From: Streptomyces galbus
GTDB lineage: Bacteria; Actinomycetota; Actinomycetes; Streptomycetales; Streptomycetaceae
DNA length: 64,000 bases
NCBI RefSeq assembly: GCF_005280195.1
Contig: NZ_SZPR01000003.1
Location: forward strand, 186,001 to 250,000
Direction: 5' to 3'
In this document: positions 16,767 to 24,773 of the stretch, one piece after another
Numbering within the stretch: position 1 is the stretch's first letter
Layout: each line of letters starts with the position of its first letter
Translations under genes and position numbers: made by a program
The notes under the pieces: model-generated
What the model saw: only the letters and a program-made list of their open reading frames with translations
The model's database searches: none
What the model was told of the DNA's origin: nothing

Positions 16767-18530
16767 ATGCATCGGTACAGGTCCCACACCTGCGGCGAGC
16801 TCCGCGCTTCTGACGTCGGCACCGACGTCCGGCTGAGTGGCTGGCTGCACAATCGGCGCGACCTGGGCGGCATCCTCTTCATCGATCTGCGCGACCACTA
16901 CGGCATCACGCAGCTCGTGGCCCGTCCCGGCACCCCCGCCTACGAGGCCCTGGACAAGCTCTCCAAGGAATCGACCGTCCGCGTCGACGGCAAGGTCGTC
17001 TCCCGCGGCGCCGAGAACATCAACGCCGACCTGCCCACCGGCGAGATCGAGGTCGAGGTCGGCGAGGTCGAGCTGCTGGGCGCGGCCGCCCCGCTGCCGT
17101 TCACGATCAACACCGAGGACGGGGTCAACGAGGAGCGGCGCCTGGAGTACCGCTTCCTGGACCTGCGCCGTGAGCGCATGCACCGCAACATCATGCTGCG
17201 CACCCAGGTCATCTCGGCCATCCGGCAGAAGATGAGCGGGCTCGGCTTCAACGAGCTGGCCACCCCGATCCTGACCGCGACCTCCCCCGAGGGCGCGCGC
17301 GACTTCGTGGTGCCCTCCCGCATCCACCCGGGCCGCTTCTACGCGCTGCCGCAGGCGCCGCAGCAGTTCAAGCAGCTCCTGATGATCTCCGGCTTCGACC
17401 GCTACTTCCAGATCGCGCCCTGCTTCCGCGACGAGGACGCCCGCGCCGACCGCTCGCCGGGCGAGTTCTACCAGCTCGACGTCGAGATGAGCTTCGTCGA
17501 GCAGGAGGACGTCTTCCAGCCGATCGAGAAGCTCATGACCGAGCTGTTCGAGGAGTTCGGCGGCGGCCGGCACGTCACCTCGCCGTTCCCGCGCATCCCG
17601 TTCCGCGAGGCGATGCTCAAGTACGGCTCCGACAAGCCGGACCTGCGGGCCCAGCTGGAGCTGGTCGACCTCACCGACGTGTTCGAGAACAGCGAGTTCA
17701 AGGCGTTCGCCGGTCAGCACGTGCGGGCGCTGCCCGTGCCGGCCGTCCAGGACCAGCCCCGCAAGTTCTTCGACCAGCTCGGCGACTTCGCCGTCTCCCA
17801 GGGCGCCAAGGGCCTCGCCTGGGTCCGCGTCGGCGAGGACGGCAAGCTGTCCGGGCCGATCGCGAAGTTCCTCACCGAGGAGAACGTCAAGGTCCTCACC
17901 GAGCGCCTCGGCCTGGAGGCCGGGCACGCCGTGTTCTTCGGCGCGGGCGAGTTCGACGAGGTCTCCAAGATCATGGGCGCGGTGCGCGTCGAGGCCGCCA
18001 AGCGGGCCGGCCACTTCGAGGAGAACGTCTTCCGGTTCTGCTGGATCGTCGACTTCCCGATGTTCGAGAAGGACGAGGAGACCGGCAAGATCGACTTCTC
18101 GCACAACCCGTTCTCGATGCCCCAGGGCGGCATGGAGGCCCTGGAGACCCAGGACCCGCTGGACATCCTGGCCTGGCAGTACGACATCGTCTGCAACGGC
18201 GTCGAGCTGTCCTCCGGCGCGATCCGCAACCACGAGCCGGACATCATGCTCAAGGCGTTCGAGATCGCGGGCTACGACCGCGAGACCACCGAGCGCGAGT
18301 TCGCGGGCATGCTGCGCGCGTTCCGCTTCGGCGCCCCGCCGCACGGCGGCATCGCCCCCGGCGTGGACCGCATCGTCATGCTCCTCGCGGACGAGCCCAA
18401 CATCCGCGAGACGATCGCCTTCCCGCTCAACGGCAACGCGCAGGACCTGATGATGGGCGCCCCGACCGAGCTGGAGGAGTCCCGCCTGCGGGAACTCCAC
18501 CTGACGGTGCGCAAGCCGCAGCCGAAGTAG
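16767..18530 (+). CDS. aspS: aspartyl-tRNA synthetase
   Basis: A 587-residue class IIb aminoacyl-tRNA synthetase of the bacterial type. An N-terminal OB-fold anticodon-binding domain (residues ~15-110, [24 protein letters not shown]) is followed by class II motif 1, motif 2 ([19 protein letters not shown]), the ~100-residue bacterial GAD insertion (about 300-410) and motif 3 ([19 protein letters not shown] with the ATP-binding Arg). It charges tRNA-Asp. Actinobacteria using the GatCAB route also charge tRNA-Asn with Asp, which cannot be decided here. It is a single gene, bounded by parS upstream and a 19-bp hairpin downstream. Confidence 0.98.
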   Translation: MHRYRSHTCGELRASDVGTDVRLSGWLHNRRDLGGILFIDLRDHYGITQLVARPGTPAYEALDKLSKESTVRVDGKVVSRGAENINADLPTGEIEVEVGEVELLGAAAPLPFTINTEDGVNEERRLEYRFLDLRRERMHRNIMLRTQVISAIRQKMSGLGFNELATPILTATSPEGARDFVVPSRIHPGRFYALPQAPQQFKQLLMISGFDRYFQIAPCFRDEDARADRSPGEFYQLDVEMSFVEQEDVFQPIEKLMTELFEEFGGGRHVTSPFPRIPFREAMLKYGSDKPDLRAQLELVDLTDVFENSEFKAFAGQHVRALPVPAVQDQPRKFFDQLGDFAVSQGAKGLAWVRVGEDGKLSGPIAKFLTEENVKVLTERLGLEAGHAVFFGAGEFDEVSKIMGAVRVEAAKRAGHFEENVFRFCWIVDFPMFEKDEETGKIDFSHNPFSMPQGGMEALETQDPLDILAWQYDIVCNGVELSSGAIRNHEPDIMLKAFEIAGYDRETTEREFAGMLRAFRFGAPPHGGIAPGVDRIVMLLADEPNIRETIAFPLNGNAQDLMMGAPTELEESRLRELHLTVRKPQPK

Positions 18531-18546
18531 GACTGCGCCTGACTCC

Positions 18547-18589
18547 GCCGAAGGGGGCGGGAAACGATCCGTTTCCCGCCCCCTTCGGC
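18547..18589 (+). terminator. 19-bp perfect stem terminator of aspS
   Basis: Arms 18547-18565 and 18571-18589 are exact complements over 19 bp with a GATCC loop, starting 17 bp after the aspS stop. It is the longest perfect hairpin seen in the window. Confidence 0.85.
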
Positions 18590-18614
18590 TTGTCCCCGGC
18601 CCGTCCCGGTGCCG

Positions 18615-18740
18615 TCAGGCCCAGAAGGAGAGGCCGGTGCCGCCCAGCATGGTCGAGTCCTGCTGGGTCAGGCCGAGCGCGGCGGCCGTGAACAGGCGGC
18701 TGCGGGTGGTCGTGGGGCCGGAGGCGACGCCGGGAGCCGA
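18615..18740 (-). pseudogene. 3' remnant of an unidentified gene
   Basis: On the minus strand an open frame reads into a stop (TGA at 18615-18617) with a protein-like, Thr/Ser/Gly-rich C-terminus: TTTRSRLFTAAALGLTQQDS, then TMLGGTGLSFWA. Upstream of about 18745 the frame hits a stop (TAG), and no start or complete gene exists. The segment therefore looks like the tail of a deleted gene, joined to unrelated sequence at the edge of the variable region between aspS and metG. I do not recognise the family. From here to 18793 I see no intact gene. Confidence 0.4.
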
Positions 18741-18793
18741 CCGACCTGGTCGCCGCCTACAACGCGGCGGCGTCCCACGGCGGGTGGTCCGGC

Positions 18794-19051
18794 TCAGAAT
18801 CCGAGGCAGGTGATCTGGACGACGTAGACCCGTTGGCTGCGTACGACGACCTGGTACCGGAACATGCCGCCCGGCACGATGACGTCGCCGCCCTTCGGAT
18901 CGAAGCCCTCATGGTCCCGACCGTGAAGGTGGAGGGCTTCGGCGGCCCTGACGAGCTCGTCCGCCTTCCTTTCCACCTGGGCGAGGAAGGCGGCGGGTGC
19001 GGAGCGGGCGGCTTCCTCGGCGCCGAAGGCGTACTCCCACTTCCAGCTCAA
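18794..19051 (-). CDS. small protein, candidate RelE/ParE-like toxin of a TA pair
   Basis: An 85-residue protein starting at TTG (MSWKWEYAFGAEEAAR). The predicted order is strand, two helices (residues ~10-45), then a C-terminal beta sheet (GGDVIVPGGMFRYQVVV, RVYVVQITCL). This alpha/beta layout and size resemble RelE/ParE-fold toxins, but the usual catalytic Arg/Lys/Tyr set is not obvious. Its start overlaps the stop of the DUF6247 gene in TTGA (19048-19051), so it is translated by coupling. Order (putative antitoxin first), overlap and size suggest a toxin-antitoxin module; function is inferred, not shown. Confidence 0.6.
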   Translation of the reverse strand: MSWKWEYAFGAEEAARSAPAAFLAQVERKADELVRAAEALHLHGRDHEGFDPKGGDVIVPGGMFRYQVVVRSQRVYVVQITCLGF

Positions 19052-19395
19052 CCGCGCACTGCCCTCATGGCCTGGTCCAATACAGCGGACAGCTCGCGTA
19101 GGGCTTCTTCACCGACGCTCGGGTCCTCGTCCTCGAGCCTGCTCTCCGCGCGCTCGAATCGGGCCGCCAACTCCGGTCGGCGGGCGATCTCGATGTCCCG
19201 GGCCCAGCGGAGGACCCAACTCTGTACGGGGCTCAGGGACTGCCACTCGACGGCCTTGGCGAACGCCTCGTCCTTCGTGGCCTGCATCTCCGCGAGGCGG
19301 CCCGGAGCCACGACGGCGAGGGCCGCACGGAGGGCCTCGGGTGTGTGCTCGGGACGGGGAACCAGCTCGCGTCCGTGGTCGGGCAGAGTGCTCAT
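19048..19395 (-). CDS. DUF6247-like protein, candidate antitoxin partner
   Basis: A 115-residue, mostly helical, acidic protein. It carries the pattern seen in DUF6247 proteins of Streptomyces (HTPEALRAALAVVAPGRLAEM, DEAFAKAVEWQSLSPVQSWV, RWARDIEIARRPELAARFERAE). No DNA-binding motif is evident. ATG 19395 was chosen; the longer frame runs through Arg/Pro-rich shadow codons. It is the first gene of a two-gene unit with the overlapping 85-residue protein. By position it is the antitoxin-like partner, though the family has no established role that I know of. Confidence 0.65.
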   Translation of the reverse strand: MSTLPDHGRELVPRPEHTPEALRAALAVVAPGRLAEMQATKDEAFAKAVEWQSLSPVQSWVLRWARDIEIARRPELAARFERAESRLEDEDPSVGEEALRELSAVLDQAMRAVRG

Positions 19396-19475
19396 GGTGT
19401 CCTCCAGGCGTACCCCGACCAGGGTATCCGGCCGAGCCGCCACAGGGAGGGGCCGCTGTAGGTCATGGGCGAGTC

Positions 19476-20354
19476 TCACTGCTGGTGGTCGCTTCCCTCT
19501 GGTTGGGGTGACTGAGCGGGTCGGCAGTCGCGGCAGCGGCCGGGGGTCGGGGCGCGGAAGGGGCGGTCGCAGCCGTCGCACGTCTGGAACGGGTGGCGGG
19601 GGGTGGGGGGAGGGGTGAACGGGGGCGGGGGTGGGAGGTGCGCCGTCAGGCGGTGGGCCAGGAGGGCGGCCGGGCGGGTCAGGGGCTCCTGTGGCAGGTT
19701 CGCGGTCAGGGCGTGGCGTACGGCCGTGGGGGTGAGGTCGCGCTCCAGCCAGGCGGCGACCCCGGGGGCCAGGTGTTCCGCGTCCGTGGCCGACAGGAGC
19801 AGGCGGGGGTCGTGGCGGCGCAGGCCCGCCAGGACGTCGACGGCCGTCCGGAGGAGCGCGGGGGCCGGGTACGCGGGCTGCGGGACGGCGGGGAGGCGCT
19901 TGCGGGGGGCCGGCTCGTCGGGGGTCGTGCGCCGGGCGGGCCTGCGGGGTGCCGTCTCCCGGGCGGCGGCCCGGTGACCCGGGCGGTTGCAGGACACCGT
20001 CCGGGTCACGATCCGGCCCGTCACGGTGCGCTCGCGGCTGCGGCGCAGGTAGCCGTGGGTCTCCAGCTCGCGCAGCGCCGCCGCGATGCGGGTCGGGCCC
20101 TCGGGGAAGCGGGCGGCCAGGGTCTTGATGTCGACGGCCGTGCCCGGGCGCACCGACTGGATGTGGCAGGCCAGTCCGATGGCGAGCAGGGACAGCTCCG
20201 GGTGCTGCGCCAGGTCGTTGCCGATCACCGTGAAGTTCTCGGTGTGGCGGACGTGTTCGTGGACGACGCCGGCCGGACGGTACCCGGCGGGGTGGTTTTT
20301 CGCCGGGACACGGGACTCGGCGGGGGTGGTCGCGCTACGGTTTTCGGTGTCCAT
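19476..20354 (-). CDS. helix-turn-helix protein with C-terminal zinc ribbon
   Basis: A 292-residue basic protein. Residues ~38-115 form a winged helix-turn-helix like those of plasmid replication or transfer-associated regulators (FTVIGNDLAQHPELSLLAIGLACHIQ, DIKTLAARFPEGPTRIAAALRELETHGYLRR). A long Arg/Pro/Ala-rich linker (~120-250) follows. The C-terminus holds CDGCDRPF and CRDC, four Cys likely to bind zinc. Proteins of this layout recur in Streptomyces accessory islands beside WhiJ-type genes. It lies 80 bp upstream of the DUF6247 pair on the same strand and may drive or precede it. Confidence 0.72.
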   Translation of the reverse strand: MDTENRSATTPAESRVPAKNHPAGYRPAGVVHEHVRHTENFTVIGNDLAQHPELSLLAIGLACHIQSVRPGTAVDIKTLAARFPEGPTRIAAALRELETHGYLRRSRERTVTGRIVTRTVSCNRPGHRAAARETAPRRPARRTTPDEPAPRKRLPAVPQPAYPAPALLRTAVDVLAGLRRHDPRLLLSATDAEHLAPGVAAWLERDLTPTAVRHALTANLPQEPLTRPAALLAHRLTAHLPPPPPFTPPPTPRHPFQTCDGCDRPFRAPTPGRCRDCRPAQSPQPEGSDHQQ

Positions 20355-20381
20355 CGGGAAGTTGCCCTTCCTCGGTGGTCA

Positions 20382-20417
20382 GGCCCTCGCAGTGGGATGG
20401 CAGTCCCGGCGAGGGCC
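20382..20417 (-). terminator. hairpin between RsbW-like gene and HTH gene
   Basis: A 9-bp perfect stem (GGCCCTCGC/GCGAGGGCC) with inner complementarity (GGGA/TCCC) lies between two minus-strand genes. It is either a terminator of the RsbW-like gene (stop 20502) or a 5' leader structure of the HTH gene (start 20354). The same 147-bp gap also contains GCCCA-GT-TGGGC (20485-20496), a short inverted repeat. Confidence 0.45.
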
Positions 20418-20501
20418 GTCGCATGTCTGGAGTTGTCGCGTGCTGCTGGCGCTGAGCGTAGGGCACGCAACCGGGTGCGAATCCAGCCCAGTTGGGCATA
20501 T

Positions 20502-21017
20502 TCACTCGCCGGAGTGACGCCGCCCGGCGGGAGGGAGGGGTGGGGCTTGGTGGGGTGCTTTTTCCCCGGTGGGTTGTTCTTGGGGAGCGCCGGTCCGACC
20601 GGGGCGTGGGGGTTCAGGTTCCGGTGACTGCCCAGCCCGGTGGGTGACTTCGGCCCACACCGTCTTGCGGGGCGGCAGGCCCGGGACGACCCCCCAGCGG
20701 TCCGCCAGGGCGGCCACCAGCGCCAGGCCCCGGCCGCCCTCGGCACCCTCGTCCGTAGCTCGGCGGTGCGGGAGCCGGTCACCCCGCGTGTCCGTCACCT
20801 CGATGCGGAGGGTGTCGCCCACCACGTACAGCAGGAGCCGGAAGTTGCGGCCCGGTACGCGGCCGTGGGTGGCGGCGTTGTTCGCCAGCTCGGCCACGAT
20901 GAGCCGGGCCGGGTCCAAGGGAAGCCCCCAGTCGCGCAGTTGCTCGGTGGCCAGCAGGCGGGCGAGCCGGGCACCACGCGGGGTCGGGGACAGCAGGACG
21001 CTGAAGTTCTGGATCAC
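20502..21017 (-). CDS. RsbW-like ATP-binding protein of a WhiJ-type cluster
   Basis: A 171-residue protein with the HATPase_c fold of anti-sigma factors. The N-box is LIVAELANNAATHG and the G1/G2 boxes are IEVTDTRGDRLP and GGRGLALVAALADRWGV. A Pro/Gly-rich tail of ~40 residues follows, not needed for the fold. In Streptomyces such ATPases accompany WhiJ-like XRE and DUF397 genes (abaA/whiJ-type loci) that influence development. Here it is divergent from the XRE-DUF5753 gene, 113 bp between start codons. GTG 21017 starts just before the first strand (QNFSVLLSPTP). Confidence 0.82.
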   Translation of the reverse strand: MIQNFSVLLSPTPRGARLARLLATEQLRDWGLPLDPARLIVAELANNAATHGRVPGRNFRLLLYVVGDTLRIEVTDTRGDRLPHRRATDEGAEGGRGLALVAALADRWGVVPGLPPRKTVWAEVTHRAGQSPEPEPPRPGRTGAPQEQPTGEKAPHQAPPLPPAGRRHSGE

Positions 21018-21130
21018 GTCACTCAGCGTGGCCGGATGCGCCTACCGTGGGGAGTGACACCGTGCTTGCGTACGGTGACTGTCCGGTCGTTGTCCGGCCG
21101 TGTCCGGGCCTGTCGGGGGGAGGAACGCGC

Positions 21131-22006
21131 ATGTCGGTGGACGGTGAGGTCCGGCGTCTGAGGACCGAGGCCGACGAGCCCGGCTGGGAGGTCGACCCGG
21201 ACGACGAGTGGGGCGTGGCCGTCGTCGCCACCGTGGGGCGGCAGGTGAAGCTGCGGCGCGAGGCCGTCGGCATGCGGGCCGGCGAGTTCGGCCGGGCCGT
21301 GGGGTACGGCGAGGACCTCGTCTACAAGATCGAGAGCGGCAAGCGCATCCCCCGGCCCGAGTTCCTGGACAGGGCGGACGAGGTGTTGGACGCGGGCGGG
21401 CTGCTCGCGGCGATGAAGGAGGACGTGGCCAAGGTCCGCTATCCGAAGAAGGTGCGGGATCTGGCGGACATGGAGGCGCGGGCCGTTGAGATCGGGGTCT
21501 ACGAGAACAGCAACATCGCCGGTCTGTTGCAGACCGAGGAGCACATGGCGGCGCTGTTCGGGGTGTGGCTCCCCGCCTACTCGGACGAGGAGACGGAGCG
21601 CATGGTGGCCGCGCGCATGGCTCGTCGTTCGATCTTCCAGCGGTCCCCCGCGCCGACGCTCAGTTTCGTCCAGGAAGAGGCGACGCTCCGGCGGCCGGTC
21701 GGGGGCAGACTGGTGTGGCGTCGTCAGCTCGAACGTCTGCTGGAGCTGGGCGCGTTGCGCAACGTCTCGATCCAGGTGATGCCGACGGAGACGGAGGACC
21801 ACTTCGGCACGGGCGGACTGATCGAGGTGCTGAAGTTCCCGGACGGTACGGAAGTGGGGCGCTCCGAGGGGGCGTTCAACGGCCGGCCCGTGACCGATCC
21901 GAAGCAGATCCGCATTTTGGACCAGCGCTATAACATGATCCGGGCCCAGGCGCTCACGCCCCGAGAGTCACGGGCTCTCATCGAGCAGATGCTGGGAGAG
22001 ACATGA
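21131..22006 (+). CDS. XRE regulator with DUF5753 domain (WhiJ-like)
   Basis: A 291-residue regulator. An acidic leader precedes an XRE helix-turn-helix (residues ~33-95, VGRQVKLRREAVGMRAGEFGR, YKIESGKRIPRPEF). From ~105 on is the DUF5753/Scr1-family effector domain (VEIGVYENSNIAGLLQTEEHMAAL, SFVQEEATLRRPVGG, ALRNVSIQVMPTETEDH, SPREs-like end LTPRESRALIEQMLGE). ATG 21131 has GGGGGAGGAA upstream. The stop overlaps the ATG of the DUF397 gene (ATGA, 22003-22006). In the WhiJ model the DUF397 partner and the RsbW-like ATPase modulate DNA binding, so the three genes form one functional unit. Confidence 0.88.
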   Translation: MSVDGEVRRLRTEADEPGWEVDPDDEWGVAVVATVGRQVKLRREAVGMRAGEFGRAVGYGEDLVYKIESGKRIPRPEFLDRADEVLDAGGLLAAMKEDVAKVRYPKKVRDLADMEARAVEIGVYENSNIAGLLQTEEHMAALFGVWLPAYSDEETERMVAARMARRSIFQRSPAPTLSFVQEEATLRRPVGGRLVWRRQLERLLELGALRNVSIQVMPTETEDHFGTGGLIEVLKFPDGTEVGRSEGAFNGRPVTDPKQIRILDQRYNMIRAQALTPRESRALIEQMLGET

Positions 22007-22200
22007 GCGGCAACCCCTCCACGCCGACCTGGTTCAAGAGCAGCTACAGCAGTAGCGGCGACGGCAACTCCTGCGTAGAAATCGCCCGCACCCCCGGCAC
22101 CGTCCACGTCCGTGACTCCAAGTACCGCGACACCGGCCCCCGGCTCGCCCTCGCGCCGCAGGCGTGGGCCGACTTCCTCCTGCTCGCCGCCGGGCGCTAG
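22003..22200 (+). CDS. DUF397 protein
   Basis: A 65-residue DUF397 protein with both signature halves: TWFKSSYSSSGDGNSCVEIA, then VHVRDSKYRDTGPRLALAPQAWADFLLLA. DUF397 proteins are the small partners of WhiJ/Scr1-type XRE regulators. It is coupled by a 4-bp overlap to the XRE gene upstream. Its TAG stop shares a CTAG with the convergent nucleotidyltransferase gene. Confidence 0.9.
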   Translation: MSGNPSTPTWFKSSYSSSGDGNSCVEIARTPGTVHVRDSKYRDTGPRLALAPQAWADFLLLAAGR

Positions 22201-22910
22201 GGCTCCGGGTCCGCGTCCGGGGACGCGCCCTCCTCCAGCAGGCGTTCCGCGATGTCGTCGGACCAGTGCTGGGCCCACGCGCGCAGGCCGGGGATGGAGG
22301 CGGCGTCCAGGCCGTACGCCGTGAACGCGCTGTCGGGGTAGTAGTCCGAGCCCGTCAGGCGGGACTGGAGGGTGGGCAGGTCGAACGGGTCGCGGGCGTG
22401 CCGGCGGCCCAGCTCCTCCAGTTCCGGGAAGCCGAAGCGGGCGGCGGCCGCGCGGGCGTCGATCAGGTCGACGGCCGCGCCCCGGTCGTACAGGGCGCGG
22501 ATCTTGGTGCCCACCGCGTCCTCCAGGGCCAGTACCGGGCCGAGGTCGGTGACGGCGAGCGGGTGGCGCAGGGCCTCCTTGTGCAGGGACAGCTCGCTCG
22601 TCTCCCCGGTCTCCGGGTCCGTGACCGTGAGCTGCGCCGACAGCGGGGTGAGGGAGCGGACGGCCACCTCGTGGCCCCGGTCGGTCAGCGCCCGCTCGAC
22701 GGCGGCGGTGACCTCCTCCATCGGCTCCGGGGCCTCGGTGGCCAGGTCGACGTCGGCGTGGGGGCGCTCGATCAGGCCGTGGGCCTCCAGGGCGTGGCCG
22801 CCGGCCAGGGCCAGTGGATGGGACAGGCCGGCGGCGCCTGCGTCCGCGAGGAGACGCGCGTGGGGTGCGGGAACGTTCACGGGGTGTGGAGCGTAGCGGT
22901 CCACGCCCAC
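22197..22910 (-). CDS. AbiEii-like nucleotidyltransferase, no AbiEi partner
   Basis: A 237-residue protein of the nucleotidyltransferase fold related to AbiEii/MenT toxins. Key features are LALAGGHALEAHGLIERPHADVDLAT (GG...motif and D-V-D metal residues) and a Lys/Arg-containing helix in LEDAVGTKIRALYDRGAAVDLIDARA. AbiEii-type enzymes pair with an AbiEi repressor/antitoxin and act in phage abortive infection, but none is adjacent. It lies just downstream of metG on the same strand. GTG codons at 22910, 22904 and 22880 are all possible; the last begins nearer to the conserved part. Confidence 0.7.
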   Translation of the reverse strand: MGVDRYAPHPVNVPAPHARLLADAGAAGLSHPLALAGGHALEAHGLIERPHADVDLATEAPEPMEEVTAAVERALTDRGHEVAVRSLTPLSAQLTVTDPETGETSELSLHKEALRHPLAVTDLGPVLALEDAVGTKIRALYDRGAAVDLIDARAAAARFGFPELEELGRRHARDPFDLPTLQSRLTGSDYYPDSAFTAYGLDAASIPGLRAWAQHWSDDIAERLLEEGASPDADPEP

Positions 22911-22935
22911 ACCCCGCTGCTCACGCGCTGCGCGC

Positions 22936-24651
22936 TCAGGCGTCCTGGCCGCCGAAGCGCTCCTTGTAGCCCTCCAGGTCCTCGTCCGTCAGCTTCGCGA
23001 ACAGCACCGGCGGGATCGTGAACGGCGTACCGGCCGGGAGCGCCGTCAGCGACCGCGCCTCGTCCGCGGTGACCCAGCGCGCGGTGTCGTCCTGCAGCGT
23101 GAACGCGGCGCGCATCGCGGCCGACGTGGTCGGGATGAACGGCTCGGAGACCACCGCGTACAGGTGGATGAGGTTCATCGCCGTGCGCAGCGTGAGGGCC
23201 GCGCCGTCCTTGTTCGTCTTGATCTCCAGCCAGGGGGCCTTCTCCTCCAGGTAGGAGTTGCCGGCCGACCACAGGGCGCGCAGCGCCGCCGCCGCCTTGC
23301 GGAACTGGAGGGCCTCCATCTGCTCCTCGTACTCCGCGAGCAGCCGGGCGATCTCCGCGCCGAGCTTCGCCTCCGCCTCGCCCGGCTCGCCGCCCTCGGG
23401 GACGGCCTCGCCGAAGCGCTTGCGGGAGAAGGACAGGACGCGGTTGACGAAGTTGCCGAGGGTGTCGGCGAGGTCCTTGTTCACCGTGGCCGTGAAGTGC
23501 TCCCAGGTGAACGACGAGTCGTCCGACTCCGGGGCGTTGGCCATCATGAAGTAGCGCCAGTAGTCGGCGGGCAGGATGTCGAGCGCGTCGTGCGTGAACA
23601 CGCCCCGGCGCTGCGACGTGGAGAACTTGCCGCCGTAGTAGTTCAGCCAGTTGAAGGCCTTGATGACGTCGACCTTCTTCCACGGCGCCCGGGTGCCGAG
23701 CTGGGTCGCCGGGAACATCACGCTGTGGAAGGGGACGTTGTCCTTGCCCATGAACTGCGTGTAGTGGACGTCGGCGTCCGACTCCCACCACCACGAGCGC
23801 CAGTCGCGGTTCTCCGGGTCCTGGTCCGCCCACTCCTTCGTCGCGCCGATGTACTCGATCGGGGCGTCGAACCACACGTAGAAGACCTTGCCCTCGGCCG
23901 CCAGGTCCGGCCAGGTGTCCGCGGGCACCGGGACGCCCCAGTCCAGGTCACGGGTGATCGCCCGGTCGTGCAGGCCCTCGGTCAGCCACTTGCGGGCGAT
24001 GGAGGACGCCAGCACCGGCCAGTTGTCGGCCCGCTCGTCCACCCACGCCTCGACCTCGCCGGCCAGCGTCGACTGGAGCAGGAAGAGGTGCTTGGTCTCG
24101 CGGACCTCCAGGTCGCTGCTGCCGCTGATCGCCGAACGCGGCTCGATCAGGTCCGTCGGGTCCAGGACACGGGTGCAGTTCTCGCACTGGTCGCCGCGGG
24201 CCTTGTCGTAGCCGCAGTGGGGGCAGGTGCCGATGATGTAGCGGTCCGGCAGGAAACGGCCGTCGGTGATCGAGTAGACCTGGCGGATCGCCCGCTCCTC
24301 GATGAAGCCGTTCGCCTTCAGCTCGCGGGCGATCTCCTGGGTGATCTCGTGGTTCTGCGGGGAGGAGCTGCGGCCGAAGTAGTCGAACGCGAGGCTGAAC
24401 CCGTCGTAGATCGCCTTCTGCTGCTCGTGCGCCTGGGCGCAGAACTCCGCCACCGGCAGGCCCTGCTCCTGGGCGGCCAGCTCGGCGGGGGTTCCGTGCT
24501 CGTCCGTCGCGCAGATGTAGAGGACGTCGTGGCCGCGCTGGCGGAGGTACCGGGAGTACACGTCCGCCGGGAGCATGGACCCCACCATGTTGCCCAGGTG
24601 CTTGATCCCGTTGATGTACGGAAGGGCGCTGGTGATGAGGTGTCGAGCCAT
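22936..24651 (-). CDS. metG: methionyl-tRNA synthetase
   Basis: A 571-residue class I aminoacyl-tRNA synthetase. The HIGH motif appears as HLGN in [20 protein letters not shown] zinc knuckle with [17 protein letters not shown] sits in the connective peptide, and the KMSKS loop reads KFSTS ([13 protein letters not shown]). The C-terminal helical anticodon-binding domain begins near residue 390. It charges initiator and elongator tRNA-Met. No C-terminal EMAP domain is present, as in other high-GC actinobacteria. Upstream, a CCAGGT-N15-ACCTGG repeat lies close to the start (about 24663-24689). Confidence 0.97.
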   Translation of the reverse strand: MARHLITSALPYINGIKHLGNMVGSMLPADVYSRYLRQRGHDVLYICATDEHGTPAELAAQEQGLPVAEFCAQAHEQQKAIYDGFSLAFDYFGRSSSPQNHEITQEIARELKANGFIEERAIRQVYSITDGRFLPDRYIIGTCPHCGYDKARGDQCENCTRVLDPTDLIEPRSAISGSSDLEVRETKHLFLLQSTLAGEVEAWVDERADNWPVLASSIARKWLTEGLHDRAITRDLDWGVPVPADTWPDLAAEGKVFYVWFDAPIEYIGATKEWADQDPENRDWRSWWWESDADVHYTQFMGKDNVPFHSVMFPATQLGTRAPWKKVDVIKAFNWLNYYGGKFSTSQRRGVFTHDALDILPADYWRYFMMANAPESDDSSFTWEHFTATVNKDLADTLGNFVNRVLSFSRKRFGEAVPEGGEPGEAEAKLGAEIARLLAEYEEQMEALQFRKAAAALRALWSAGNSYLEEKAPWLEIKTNKDGAALTLRTAMNLIHLYAVVSEPFIPTTSAAMRAAFTLQDDTARWVTADEARSLTALPAGTPFTIPPVLFAKLTDEDLEGYKERFGGQDA

Positions 24652-24710
24652 CGGGGGCTGCTCCCAGGTCGGGTTGTTTTACGAACCTGGAAATGGTAGC
24701 CGACATGGGT

Positions 24711-24754
24711 CGGCCGCCCGCTTGCCGTTTTACGGCGTGGGAAGCGGGCGGCCG
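24711..24754 (-). terminator. 13-bp hairpin between VWA gene and metG
   Basis: Arms 24711-24723 and 24742-24754 pair perfectly. The loop holds a second small stem (GCCG-TTTTA-CGGC). It lies 20 bp after the VWA gene stop, so it should end that transcript. Confidence 0.7.
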
Positions 24755-24773
24755 GGGTGGTTCTGCGGCTTGC

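Noticed and set aside
20460..20510. tRNA-like GCGAATCC next to the HTH gene
   Set aside because: There is no cloverleaf arms or acceptor stem around it.
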